Assembly: GCF_015209595.1 (NCBI RefSeq)
Contig: NZ_JADEYS010000015.1
Coordinates: forward strand, 62,001-126,000
Length of the DNA: 64,000 nt
Direction: 5' to 3'
Source of the DNA: Pontibacterium sinense
GTDB lineage: Bacteria > Pseudomonadota > Gammaproteobacteria > Pseudomonadales > Balneatricaceae
This document shows, one piece after another, positions 25,167-35,500 of the stretch. Under the pieces are notes generated by a model. That model was given only the letters and a program-made list of their open reading frames with translations. It was not told the DNA's origin and did not search any database. The translations under genes and the position numbers were made by a program. Each line of letters begins with the position of its first letter. The first letter of the stretch is position 1.

Positions 25167-25991
25167 ATGCTAGAGGAACTTCAATCCCTCACCCACTTCT
25201 ACACCCTGATTGTAGATTTCTTCGTTAACTACAGTTTTCAAGTTATCGGCGCGATTATCATTTTTATAATCGGCCTGATCATTGCCCGTTGGTTTAGCAA
25301 CATTACGCTTCGCATTTGCGAACGAAATGAAATAGACATCACCCTTCGCATGTTCATTGCTAACTGCGTAAGGCTGCTGTTTATTGCCATGATCGTTGTC
25401 ATCTGTCTGGGCAAGTTTGGTATCAGCGTTGCCCCGTTTGTAGCCGCCATCGGTGCTATATCCCTCAGCGTCGGATTAGCTTTACAAGGCGTGTTTTCAA
25501 ACTACGGTGCTGGATTCACCATTATCCTGACGCGTCCGTTTGTAGTGGGTAACACCATTAAAATTAATGACATTACCGGCATCGTTGAAGAGATTCGACT
25601 GGCATACACCCTTTTGTCCACCGAAGACGGGGAGCTAATCACCATTCCCAACAAACATATTGTTGGCGAAGTCATCACCAATTCTTTTGCCAATAAAGTT
25701 GTCGAAGCCAGCATAGGGATCAGTTACAGCGCAGACGCCAATCTTGCCATCAGCATCGTCCGAGAGGTTTTGTCAGGGTTCGAAGAGATCACACAGGAAC
25801 CGGCCCCGCAGGTGGGAATTGAAGGCTTTGGCGATTCTTCGGTTGATATCGGCTATCGTTATTGGGTACCCACTCAGCGCTACTTTGAGCTGCAGTATCA
25901 GGTCAATCTGGCCGTCTACACCGCCTTCCAGCAAGCGTCTATTGAGATCCCATTCCCGCAACGGGAAGTGACGCTGAAAAACAGCGGATAA
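25167..25991 (+). CDS. Small-conductance mechanosensitive channel, MscS family
   Basis: A 274-residue MscS-type protein. Three hydrophobic segments lie at about 22-42, 68-85 and 89-110. The pore helix reads GAISLSVGLALQGVFSNYGAG, the conserved Gly/Ala-rich TM3, followed by RPFVVGNTI and the beta domain with GIVEEIRLAYTLLSTEDGELITIPNK (part shown). It should open under membrane tension to release solutes during osmotic downshock. Length matches short MscS members. Its ribosome binding site lies in a hairpin. Confidence 0.93.
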   Translation: MLEELQSLTHFYTLIVDFFVNYSFQVIGAIIIFIIGLIIARWFSNITLRICERNEIDITLRMFIANCVRLLFIAMIVVICLGKFGISVAPFVAAIGAISLSVGLALQGVFSNYGAGFTIILTRPFVVGNTIKINDITGIVEEIRLAYTLLSTEDGELITIPNKHIVGEVITNSFANKVVEASIGISYSADANLAISIVREVLSGFEEITQEPAPQVGIEGFGDSSVDIGYRYWVPTQRYFELQYQVNLAVYTAFQQASIEIPFPQREVTLKNSG

Positions 25992-26335
25992 ACACCATTG
26001 GCAAGATACGGGGTGGTTAACCAGCCACCCTATTTGCCGTCCACACCATACAGATGCCCTACTGGGGGAACTCAAGTCCTAATCACTTTCTCCAAAAGAC
26101 AGCCGACTTTTTCGCGATAATGCGAAAGAGAAGATTCTGCTTTTACACTCCAACACTCCCTACTCCCGCAGAACACGCACGCCCTATTGCACGATTAATA
26201 ACCGGAAACAGGGTATTTGCGAGGAGAATATGGGGAACAAGACCAATTGATTCAATACAAACCTTGGCAGGCCGCGGACGGAGCCCTAAAATGGTCGGCT
26301 TTCAACGACTGAATTCACTCATGGGTTAAGGATCT
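25992..26335 (+). other. Leader region of proS
   Basis: GGGTGG/CCACCC at 26011-26030 forms a short hairpin after the channel gene, without a T run. The rest, up to the proS start, presumably holds the proS promoter. I see no leader peptide, T-box or riboswitch pattern. Confidence 0.4.
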
Positions 26336-28057
26336 ATGCGCGCAAGCCAATATCTGATTGCTACTCTTAAAGAGACACCATCCGACGCAGAAGTTATCAG
26401 CCATCAGCTGATGCTGCGTGCCGGTATGATTCGCAAACTGGCATCCGGCCTCTACACCTGGCTGCCGATGGGTCTTAAAACCCTGCGCAAGGTGGAAAAA
26501 ATTGTCCGTGATGAAATGGACAAATCCGGCGCCCAAGAAGTACTGATGCCCGCGATCCAACCCGCTGAGCTTTGGGAAGAGTCTGGCCGCTGGGAGATGT
26601 ACGGCCCAGAACTGCTGCGCGTACGTGACCGTCACAACCGTGAATTCTGCGTTGGCCCAACCCACGAAGAAGTCATCACTGACATGGTTCGCCGTGAACT
26701 GAAGAGCTATAAACAGCTGCCAGCGAACTTCTATCAGGTACAGACCAAATTCCGCGACGAAATTCGCCCACGCTTTGGCATCATGCGCTCCCGTGAATTT
26801 GTCATGAAGGATGCGTACTCATTCCACGTTGGCAAAGAATCGTTGCAGCAAACCTACGATGTTATGTACCAGGCGTACACCAATATATTTAACCGTCTGG
26901 GTCTGGATTTCCGCCCGGTACTGGCCGACACCGGATCTATCGGTGGCAATGCATCACACGAGTTCCATGTACTGGCAGACTCTGGTGAAGACGACATCGC
27001 ATTCTCTGATACCAGCAGCTATGCCGCTAACGTTGAGCTGGCAGAAGCGTTGGCACCCGCAGGTGAGCGTGCAGCACCAACCGCGGAAATGACGCTGGTT
27101 GATACGCCAAACGCCAAAACCATTGCCGAACTGGTTGAGCAACATAACGTACCGATCGAAAAAACCGTCAAAACACTGGTGGTGATGGCATCCGAAGAGT
27201 GCGAAGCAGATTTCGTTGCCCTACTGGTGCGCGGCGACCATGATCTGAATGAGATCAAGGCGGAGAAGCTGGCACAGGTCGCTGAGCCACTGACCTTTGC
27301 AACTGAAGAACAGTTCCGTGATGTCATTGGTGCGGGTGCAGGTTCATTGGGACCGGTTAACCTGAATATTCCATGCATCATTGACCGCATGTTGGCAAAC
27401 GCTTCAGATTTCGGCGCGGGTGCAAACATCGACGGTAAACACTACTTCGGCATCAACTGGGAGCGTGACCTTCCGATGCCGGAAGTTGCAGATCTCCGTA
27501 ACGTGCTTGAAGGTGACCCAAGCCCCGACGGTCAGGGCAACCTGATTATTAAGCGTGGCATTGAAGTCGGTCATATCTTCCAGCTGGGACAGAAGTACTC
27601 AGAAGCGCTGAACGCGACCGTTCTGGATGAAAACGGTAAATCCGTCGTTATGGATATGGGTTGCTACGGTATCGGTGTAACGCGTGTTGTCGCAGCCGCT
27701 ATTGAACAGAACTACGATGACCGTGGCATTATCTGGCCTGAGTCTATCGCACCGTTCACCATCTCCATTGTGGCACTGAAATACGAAAAATCCGAAGAAG
27801 TGCGCGCCGAATCAGAGCGTCTCTACAACGAACTGACAGCTGCGGGCTATGACGTTTTGCTGGATGACCGTGCGAAGGTCAGCCCAGGGGTTAAGTTTGC
27901 TGATATGGAACTGATCGGCATTCCTCACCGCGTTGTCATCTCCGACCGCGGTATTAAAGCTGGTACAGTGGAATATAAACATCGCCGTGACGAGGACAAG
28001 CAGGAAGTCGCGCTTGATCAGATCGTAGATCTGCTGAAGCAAAACGCAAAAAGCTAA
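26336..28057 (+). CDS. proS: Prolyl-tRNA synthetase, bacterial type
   Basis: A 573-residue class II aminoacyl-tRNA synthetase. It starts [20 protein letters not shown] and has GLYTWLPMG, motif 2 [17 protein letters not shown], and the bacterial insertion (editing, YbaK-like) domain at about residues 225-400 with EKTVKTLVV. Motif 3 is [19 protein letters not shown]. It charges tRNA-Pro, and the insertion domain deacylates Ala-tRNA-Pro. Length matches E. coli ProS. A terminator follows directly. Confidence 0.97.
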   Translation: MRASQYLIATLKETPSDAEVISHQLMLRAGMIRKLASGLYTWLPMGLKTLRKVEKIVRDEMDKSGAQEVLMPAIQPAELWEESGRWEMYGPELLRVRDRHNREFCVGPTHEEVITDMVRRELKSYKQLPANFYQVQTKFRDEIRPRFGIMRSREFVMKDAYSFHVGKESLQQTYDVMYQAYTNIFNRLGLDFRPVLADTGSIGGNASHEFHVLADSGEDDIAFSDTSSYAANVELAEALAPAGERAAPTAEMTLVDTPNAKTIAELVEQHNVPIEKTVKTLVVMASEECEADFVALLVRGDHDLNEIKAEKLAQVAEPLTFATEEQFRDVIGAGAGSLGPVNLNIPCIIDRMLANASDFGAGANIDGKHYFGINWERDLPMPEVADLRNVLEGDPSPDGQGNLIIKRGIEVGHIFQLGQKYSEALNATVLDENGKSVVMDMGCYGIGVTRVVAAAIEQNYDDRGIIWPESIAPFTISIVALKYEKSEEVRAESERLYNELTAAGYDVLLDDRAKVSPGVKFADMELIGIPHRVVISDRGIKAGTVEYKHRRDEDKQEVALDQIVDLLKQNAKS

Positions 28058-28074
28058 GCACGTCCTCTGAGACC

Positions 28075-28102
28075 AAAAGCCACGGCCAACGCCGTGGCTT
28101 TT
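28075..28102 (+). terminator. Intrinsic terminator of proS
   Basis: AAAAGCCACGGC and GCCGTGGCTTTT form a perfect 12-bp stem with a four-base loop, 17 bases after the proS stop codon. Confidence 0.92.
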
Positions 28103-28528
28103 CACTTCAGATAAAGCCAACGCCGCAATATGTACTGATATCGTATGATATTGCCCACGCTTGGATTAATACCGAAATATCCAAATTCGGTGGGTATCAC
28201 TTTTTTACCCATAGCATCACTGATGCCCAAGTTACAATGACAAGGATCTGATCACCCCGAATATCAATACGAGGCTTGCCACAAATCTAAACAAAGGTAT
28301 AACAAACGACGATTTCCTTAGTTTTCTGGCCTCAGCGACTTGTCCTTATGAACCGACTTGGTGTACAAAATAGTTCGGTAGAGGAACTACCGGCAGAATA
28401 ACAATAAATAATAGTGTTCTAGTTTAGTTTGCAACTTCGATGAAAATATTGAAATCACACGTAATTTTACATCTCGTTTCTGTAATTACGGTTCAGCAAA
28501 CCCAATTAGCACTCTGACAGGATAAAAG
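28103..28528 (+). other. Intergenic region upstream of the chemosensory cluster
   Basis: About 425 bases with no supported gene. The last 150 bases are AT-rich and should hold the promoter of the cluster. GACAGGATAAAAG just before 28529 supplies the ribosome binding site. Nothing else was recognised. Confidence 0.5.
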
Positions 28529-29350
28529 ATGAATATCGGATCGTTTGGTTTTCCTGCCGACCAGCTCGTTAAGCTCGAAAAAATGCTTAAGCTGTCAAAA
28601 AATAATCGTTATGCACTAACCGAGTTTAATCCTGAAAACCTCCCAGACCTCCTGCTCATATTTGGCATGGAAAATCTGCAAGCCGAACCCATTGCTGCAC
28701 TACCGCGAGGATATCAATCTCGCCTTATCGTCGTATCGAAAGCAAAGCCATCAGATTCTACGTACTCCCATTTAGGCTATCCGCTGGTCTCCTCCAGGGT
28801 TGTCCGCACTCTCGATCAAATGACGTCTGAAAATGAAGAATATGGTGCTACAAATCCAGAGCCAGACGATGCAGACAACGAGAATCTGTTCAGCAAATAT
28901 GAAGAACAGGCAGAAACCGCACACCGTTTAGCTGCCGAAGCCAAAAATGATCGCACAGGTTACTGCGTGCTCGTTGTAGACGATAGCGCGCCGATGCAAC
29001 AGGCTCTGGCTGGTGAACTGGAAAAACTGCCACTGCCCGTCAGCATCGACTTTGCTGACGATGGCGAATCTGCTCTGAAGAAAGTCGCAGACAATCACTA
29101 TGATTTTCTATTTTTGGATATTGTCATGCCGGGTATTGACGGGTTTGAGACCTGCACCCGTATGCGTGAACGCTCCGACATGAAAAAAACACCAATTATC
29201 ATGCTTTCCTCTAAAAACTCACCCTTAGATGAGGTAAAAGGAATCATGGCAGGATGCTCGACCTATCTGACAAAACCGATTAATCCAGACGAATTTCAAA
29301 AGGTCATCAATCGTGTTTCGAATTGGGTAGACGAGTTTAAAAAAGAATAA
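28529..29350 (+). CDS. Double-receiver response regulator (PilG position)
   Basis: A 273-residue protein. The N-terminal 100 residues have a receiver-like strand pattern (LPDLLLIFGM, SRLIVVSKAKP) but lack the acidic pocket and phospho-acceptor, so this looks like a pseudo-receiver. The C-terminal domain is a full receiver: VLVVDDSAPM, phospho-acceptor D197 in FLFLDIVMPGIDG, LSSKNSP and the conserved Lys in TYLTKPI. It occupies the place of pilG in the pil-chp cluster and ends in FKKE with no output domain. It probably transmits the ChpA signal to the pilus machinery. Confidence 0.8.
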   Translation: MNIGSFGFPADQLVKLEKMLKLSKNNRYALTEFNPENLPDLLLIFGMENLQAEPIAALPRGYQSRLIVVSKAKPSDSTYSHLGYPLVSSRVVRTLDQMTSENEEYGATNPEPDDADNENLFSKYEEQAETAHRLAAEAKNDRTGYCVLVVDDSAPMQQALAGELEKLPLPVSIDFADDGESALKKVADNHYDFLFLDIVMPGIDGFETCTRMRERSDMKKTPIIMLSSKNSPLDEVKGIMAGCSTYLTKPINPDEFQKVINRVSNWVDEFKKE

Positions 29351-29414
29351 CGAAGCCGTTTTAAAACGGTCGTTCAGCTAATTTTGCAAGATAAAGGGAA
29401 AATGGGTACCCAGC

Positions 29415-29780
29415 ATGCCATCACCTAAGATTTTAGTAGTCGAAGACGATACCGTTCAGCAACTGCACATCTGCCAACTTCTCAGCACTATTGATGCAGA
29501 GGTTATTGTTGCCTCCAATGGTAGTGAAGGGATGAAAAAAGCTCAGGAGGAAAAACCTGACCTGATCTTCATGGACGTAGTTATGCCTGAAGTTGATGGG
29601 TTTGCCGCGTGCCGTCAAATTACTCAGGATGCCGCCACTAAAGACATTCCAGTGGTTATTGTGTCGAGTAAGAATCAGGAAGCAGATAAAGTATGGGCAC
29701 AACTTCAGGGGGCCAAAGCTGTCGTTGGCAAACCCTATGAAGACGAAGAAATTCTCAAACAGGTTAAAGAACTGTTATAA
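29415..29780 (+). CDS. pilH: PilH-like single-domain response regulator
   Basis: A 121-residue stand-alone receiver with ILVVEDDTVQQ, phospho-acceptor D54 in LIFMDVVMPEVDGF, VVIVSSKNQEADK and the terminal KPYEDEEIL. In Pseudomonas, PilH is the CheY-like regulator that, with PilG, controls twitching motility. Its position between the PilG-like and PilI-like genes fits this. The cysteine-rich variation and K-P-Y end are normal for the family. Confidence 0.85.
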   Translation: MPSPKILVVEDDTVQQLHICQLLSTIDAEVIVASNGSEGMKKAQEEKPDLIFMDVVMPEVDGFAACRQITQDAATKDIPVVIVSSKNQEADKVWAQLQGAKAVVGKPYEDEEILKQVKELL

Positions 29781-29797
29781 AGGGTCTTCGTATTTCA

Positions 29798-29822
29798 GGA
29801 TCACCCAACAATTGGGTGATCC
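29798..29822 (+). terminator. Hairpin between pilH-like and pilI-like genes
   Basis: GGATCACCCAA and TTGGGTGATCC form a perfect 11-bp stem with a three-base loop. The following CACAAAAT is not a T-tract, so it may be a weak terminator or a processing/stability hairpin within the operon. A smaller palindrome, CCGTTTTAAAACGG, lies at 29356-29369. Confidence 0.5.
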
Positions 29823-29858
29823 CACAAAATAATAATAAGATTTACCCGGAGCTGGTTC

Positions 29859-30335
29859 ATGGAAGCAGATGCTTTTAATCTGACCGAAGCCCCTGAAGAC
29901 TTTCAGGAGGTACGTCACGGCTTTAATGTGGCGGGTAACCATTTTTTGGTACCACGTGCGCTCTACTCAGAACTGGTCAATAAACCACGTATCTGCCCCA
30001 TTCCTACCACACCAAACTGGTTCAAAGGGTTTATTAACCATCGCGGTGAAACCGTTCCCGTGTATGACCTGGCCCTTCTGTCAGACGACCATAAAAATCC
30101 GGATCAAGCCCAACGTTGGGTCCTATTGCTTGATGAACAGCCTTATATGGCAGGCATCCTACTCGATAGCCCTCCCGTCGCGCTGGTCGCCCCTAATGCT
30201 TTGGAAGACAGTTCTTCAGCCACTTTTAATGAAGACTTCCGCTCTTTCCTGAATGGCTACATAGAACACGACGGAACCGCATGGGCTGAACTGGATCACC
30301 GTCGATTTTTTTCAGCAATAAAAGAACGTTTTTAA
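29859..30335 (+). CDS. pilI: PilI-like CheW coupling protein
   Basis: A 158-residue CheW-fold protein with FNVAGNHFLVP, ICPIPTTPNWFKGFINHRGETVPVYDL (partly shown; the CheW NxRG-type motif appears as NHRGE) and a final FFSAIKERF. It should couple the PilJ receptor to the ChpA kinase. It lies between pilH-like and pilJ-like genes, the standard order. Confidence 0.87.
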   Translation: MEADAFNLTEAPEDFQEVRHGFNVAGNHFLVPRALYSELVNKPRICPIPTTPNWFKGFINHRGETVPVYDLALLSDDHKNPDQAQRWVLLLDEQPYMAGILLDSPPVALVAPNALEDSSSATFNEDFRSFLNGYIEHDGTAWAELDHRRFFSAIKERF

Positions 30336-30419
30336 TATAAAGGGCAAAGCGTCGCTCGCTTTCCCTACTGCCTGACGCCAAACAGGCATACAGATAACTT
30401 CCTACGAGGTACCTGAGTA

Positions 30420-32522
30420 ATGTGGTCGTTTTTGGAATTTCAGAATATAAAGCTGCCGATCAAGTTCTTGCTTGCTCTCGGCCTGCTGCTTATCGGGCTC
30501 TCATTCATGGGTGCAGCTTATTACCAGACCATCGTCATTGAGGAAGAAGCACAAGCCCGAGCAGATGATCTGGGGGAGTTCACCAAGCTGGTTAACGGCA
30601 TTGAGATCAATATTGCTCGCGCACGATTTTTCGAGAAGAGCTTTCAGGTTGACCGAGATCTTGAGCAGTTGAACCAGTTCAACGCCGCCACATCGCAGGT
30701 CGACGACAACCTCAACAACCTGCAAAACTACTTGCGTACCGCTGAAGACAAACAGCAGATCCAGGAATTCCAGTCGATCATCGATGACTATCAGGATACG
30801 TTCTATGATGGTTCCGAAGCCCTGATGGAAGCAGGTCTAACCAGTGACGCCGGTTTGGCAAAAGAAATCGCAACCCTTTTGTGGGAAACCGATGCACTGA
30901 TCATCTGGCTGGAACGTGACTGGTTGCGTGATCAGTTTGAGCGGACTCGTACATCGGTAGAGGAATATATCGCCAGTAACGGCAGTGACGTAACCTCCGA
31001 AGCCGTAAATACCAACCTGACGCGCCTTATCAATCAGTTAGAAGCCGCTAAGATCACTGAGTACAAGCAGAACAAGGTCGCCGTTCTGGAAAATATGCGT
31101 GCGGTACAAGAAGTATTTGAAGAACTTTCCGAAGCAATTGACCGCAGCTCCACTCAGTTTACCCAAGTCCACTACATCATCCAGAACCTCGTACCCGCGA
31201 TCGAAGAGATCAATAAGCTGTCGGGTGTCTACAACATGCAAAACTCGGAGAAACAGGCGGCCGATACCCTCGACATGGTGACCTACTTCTTTATCTCCAT
31301 GGGTCTGATGATCGTCGCGATGGCGATTGCACTGACCATTGCAAAATACGGTGTAATCGATACGGTCAACCAAATTCAGGCAACTGTCGATAAAGTACGT
31401 ACAGGCGACGTAACCGCCCGCAGTAACCTCGATGTTAAAGATGAGCTTGGCCAGTTGGCAACCGTACTTGACTCTCTGCTGGATGAAAAAGAGCACGCAC
31501 TGGCGGAGAAAGAGGAAGAGAACAAACGCCTGAACAGCTCTATTATCGAGTTGATCCAGAACGTATTCCGAATCAGTCAACGAGACCTGACCGTACGTGT
31601 ACCTGTTGCGGAAGACGTAACCGGCGCGATTGCCGACTCGATTAACCAGCTGGCGTCCTCCATCGAATCCGTACTGCATGAGGTAAATGACGTATCGGGC
31701 CGCGTAAACACTGCATCGGTGCAGGTAAAGTCGCAGTCAGAAACGGTACTGAGCTATGCAAACCGAGAGCAGGAAGAGATCCTTGAAACCTTGCAGGGTC
31801 TGGATTCTGCAATCAAAGCAATGGAATTGATTTCCAAACTCGCATTGCTATCCAACAACGCTTCGCAAAAAGCGATCAAAACATCTGAAACCGCGATGGA
31901 CTCGGTATCTCAAACCATCGACAGTATCAACAAAATCCGTCAGACCATCCACGAAGCGGAAAAACGTATTAAACGCCTGGGCGAACGTTCTCAGGAGATC
32001 GGCGGTATCGTAAACCTGATCAACAACATCTCCGAACGAACCCATGTACTGTCCCTGAACGCAAGTATGCACGCAGCCTCTGCCGGTGAAGCCGGTCGCG
32101 GCTTGATGGTGGTCGTAGATGAGGTACAGCGACTGGCAGAGAACTCCCGAGAGGCAACCGCCGAGATCGAAAGTTTGGTAAACAACATCCAGCTTGAGAC
32201 CGCCGATACAATCAACGTAATGAACACCGTAATCACCGACGTTGTTGAAGGTACACGACTGGCAGAGGAAGCCGGTGAGCGTATGGATGAAACCCGTGCA
32301 ACCACACAAACCCTGGTAGATTCCGTAATACGTATCGCACAAAACTCCGTGAAACAGGCCAAAGTGGCAGAACAGCTGCGTGAACGTGCGAGTAGCATCG
32401 GCGAAACATCGAACGCAACCAACGCGGAGATGCAGCAGCAGACCGAACTGTCTGATGAGCTGGTACAAGCGGCGGAAGAACTTCAGCGCTCCATCAGTGT
32501 ATTTAAACTCGCTGCATCCTGA
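30420..32522 (+). CDS. pilJ: PilJ-like methyl-accepting chemoreceptor
   Basis: A 700-residue receptor with transmembrane helices at about 13-33 and 285-308, a helical periplasmic domain between them, then a HAMP region. A long coiled-coil signalling domain follows, whose tip reads ERTHVLSLNASMHAASAGEAGRG (part shown) and VVVDEVQRLAENS. The variant tip (SLNASMHAASAG instead of [12 protein letters not shown]) is typical of PilJ. The receptor is expected to sense surface contact or pilus tension. Codon usage and overall length match PilJ. Confidence 0.92.
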   Translation: MWSFLEFQNIKLPIKFLLALGLLLIGLSFMGAAYYQTIVIEEEAQARADDLGEFTKLVNGIEINIARARFFEKSFQVDRDLEQLNQFNAATSQVDDNLNNLQNYLRTAEDKQQIQEFQSIIDDYQDTFYDGSEALMEAGLTSDAGLAKEIATLLWETDALIIWLERDWLRDQFERTRTSVEEYIASNGSDVTSEAVNTNLTRLINQLEAAKITEYKQNKVAVLENMRAVQEVFEELSEAIDRSSTQFTQVHYIIQNLVPAIEEINKLSGVYNMQNSEKQAADTLDMVTYFFISMGLMIVAMAIALTIAKYGVIDTVNQIQATVDKVRTGDVTARSNLDVKDELGQLATVLDSLLDEKEHALAEKEEENKRLNSSIIELIQNVFRISQRDLTVRVPVAEDVTGAIADSINQLASSIESVLHEVNDVSGRVNTASVQVKSQSETVLSYANREQEEILETLQGLDSAIKAMELISKLALLSNNASQKAIKTSETAMDSVSQTIDSINKIRQTIHEAEKRIKRLGERSQEIGGIVNLINNISERTHVLSLNASMHAASAGEAGRGLMVVVDEVQRLAENSREATAEIESLVNNIQLETADTINVMNTVITDVVEGTRLAEEAGERMDETRATTQTLVDSVIRIAQNSVKQAKVAEQLRERASSIGETSNATNAEMQQQTELSDELVQAAEELQRSISVFKLAAS

Positions 32523-32545
32523 TCTCCGGTCAGTTGCAGCCGTAG

Positions 32546-35500
32546 GTGGTAACTATGTCGTTTGATATACAAAATGAGGTCGCGCAGGTCTTTGATCACC
32601 AGCGTACATTCCTCTGCAGCACCGGAGATGAAACAGAGCCTGGCTTTCAGGCTCTGTCAGATTCCCTTTATGCATTAATTGATACCGCAAGCGAAGAGGA
32701 TTTCGCCGGTGTCGCAGATGCACTGGCACTGTACGGAGAGCTGCTATCCCAGGTTTGCGAAGGCAATCAGTACCCAACTGACCAACGGATTCTGGACCTG
32801 ATGGTACAGACAGCCGCAGGTTTTAAAGCACTTTTACAAGGTGATGAAGATGCGGTCCCCGCTCTAATTAACTTGTTGGAAAATAGCAGCTGGCCTGAAC
32901 CCGTGCCGGAGGAAGATACAACCTTTCTGGCCGAGATCCTGACTGAAGATCAGCAACGTATTATGAGTCAGGCAGCAGCTAACGGAGATACTCACGCAGC
33001 CGAAATAGCGGAAACTCCACTGGCTGCGCCTACTGCGGATACGGCGTTAGAATTGGATGAGGTAGAACTGAATGAAGTCGTGTTGGTTGAAGAGGTTGTC
33101 GATTCGGGCATTCTTGAACTTCTAGAAACCACTCCCAAAGCAGCTCCCGATACACAGCAGGCCCCAACGGCTCCTCAATCGTCTACCTCTGTTGCCCAAT
33201 CCGCCGCACAAACGCTGGCCTCTTTGTCTTCACCGACTGCGGCCGTAGAATATCTGCATGAACTGGTGGATCTCTTCAGCGATGAAGAGCTTGCCGGGAT
33301 AGCCGATAGCTGCGCTCTGGCGGCTGAACTGCTGGACCAAGACGGCGCGGATGAAGGTTTAGCTCAGCAACTCATGACAGCACTAAGCACCCTGCTGAGT
33401 GACGCAAATGAGGTCTCTTTATCCGTATTGCTAGATACGATGGGGACAAGCAGCTGGCCAGACCCGGTCGCTGAAGACGATCTGTGCTTCCTGAAAGAGC
33501 TGCTGGAAGAGGAACTGCCCACGCTACACGGTAGTTCGCCCGATACGGAGATCCTCGGTGATCAGGATAATACATCATCCGACACGACGGATAGGTCACT
33601 CGTCACAGCCTCTGCTCTGCAGCCGTTTTGTGAGATAGACTCCGACTTACTAGAGGAAGCCGGTCCCAATATAGATCCTGCTGTTTTGCAGATGCTTACA
33701 CACTCTATAGTGGAGTTAACTGCATCCTGGCAAAAAGATAACGTCATTTACGACAGCAGTCTGATTGCAGAATCCACCGATGCTTTGACGATGGTCTGTC
33801 GCGCATTAGAAACACTCAACTTGCGCGGGATTCATCTTTTGCTCGGCGGTTTGCAGGTTAACCTTCAACAGATGGCCGTTACTGAGCCAACTCAGGCCCG
33901 CCACTCGCAGCTAGTTCGATGCCTGCAGAGCGTTCAGGAACATCTGAGTGAAATCGAAAACAGTTCGGTCCAAACCACACTTATCGATCTGTGCCGAAGC
34001 CCAGTCCTTCCTTGTCCGCTATCGGAAAAGCAGGCGGAATTTTTAGGGCAACTGCTGGCACTGGCCTCGATACAGACAGCCAAAGATATCGCTAAGCAAA
34101 CAGCAGTTTCAACGGATGTTTCCGTAGAAATTCAGGATGACCTCGATCCGAATCTACATGACATGCTGATTGTAGAACTGCCGTCCCTGACAGACGACTT
34201 CCTGAACAGCTTGCAGAAAGTGATTGAAACCGGCAGCTTGCAGGATCTGGATGCAGCACGTCGTACAGCCCACACCATCAAGGGGTTGGGCAATATGGCA
34301 GGCATCCAGGGACTGGCAAACCTGACCCATGAGCTTGAGAACATTCTCGATACGCTGGTTGATACCCAATCTTTACCAGGCCAAAAGCTCAAAGATGATC
34401 TTCAGGAAGCGGCCGACTGTCTGGCGGCGATGAGTGAATCTGTCACTGATAAAATGGCACCACCGGATAACGCCCTGCCAATACTGCAAGGCATCATGGA
34501 TTGGTCCTATTTGCTTAAAACAGAAGGGGTATCCGCTGCTGCGGGTGAGCGTCCGGAAAGCGTCGCGTCAGATTCACCTGAGGATGAGACCCCGCAAAAG
34601 GCTCCCAAAGCCAACCCTGCACCTGCTGTAGCAGACTCTCAGGAACGAAAGGAAGAAAACTTCCTTCGGGTTCCTCAAACGCTGTTGGACAACCTTTTCC
34701 GTATTACAGGGGAATCCAACACCCTAACCTCTCAGCAAGATGAATCCATCACCCAATTACGTACGCTGACACGCACAAATCGTGAGCGTCAGCGTCATCT
34801 GCAACACCTTATCTTTGAGCTTGAGCAGCAGCTAAACGAATACTACACGTTACATCCTGAGCTTGATCCTGAATCAGAGGGCTTTGACCCACTGGAGATG
34901 GACAACTACAACGAGATGCACACAAGCCTGTCACGCCTTCATGAGTCCGCGGCAGACGTCCGTGAAGTTGAGCAAGAGATGGACGCGCAGATTCGTCATC
35001 TTACCGACCTGCATGTAGCGCAATCGGGCCTGCAGAAAGAAAACCTGTCCAACATCCTGAGTACACGTCTGGTTGCTGTTAAAACGATCAGCACCCGTGT
35101 TCAGCGCATCATGCGACAGGCATGTCGAGCGGCCGAGAAAAAAGCACAGCTTAAAATCGAGGGTGAAGACACACTGGTTGATAGCCAGATTCTGACTCAG
35201 CTGACGGATCCTTTGATGCATATCATCCGAAATGCGGTCGATCACGGCTTGGAAACACCTCAAGAACGTCTCGATGCCGGCAAACCGGAAGAAGGATTAC
35301 TAAAACTCCGCTTCTATCAAGAAAACGATGAAATCCGCATCGCCTGTGAAGACGACGGTAGCGGTATCGATACTGATAAAGTTCGCTCAATTGCAGCCCA
35401 AAAAGGGTTGGTTGAAGAGCATGCCATTCTTAGTGACACGGAATTGCAACGTATCATCCTGCTACCCGGTTTTTCTACGCGTGACGAGGTGAGTCAGCTT

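Noticed and set aside
26054-26329. Small plus-strand frame in the proS leader
   Set aside because: No ribosome binding site, no recognised motif and random-looking composition. It is more likely leader DNA.
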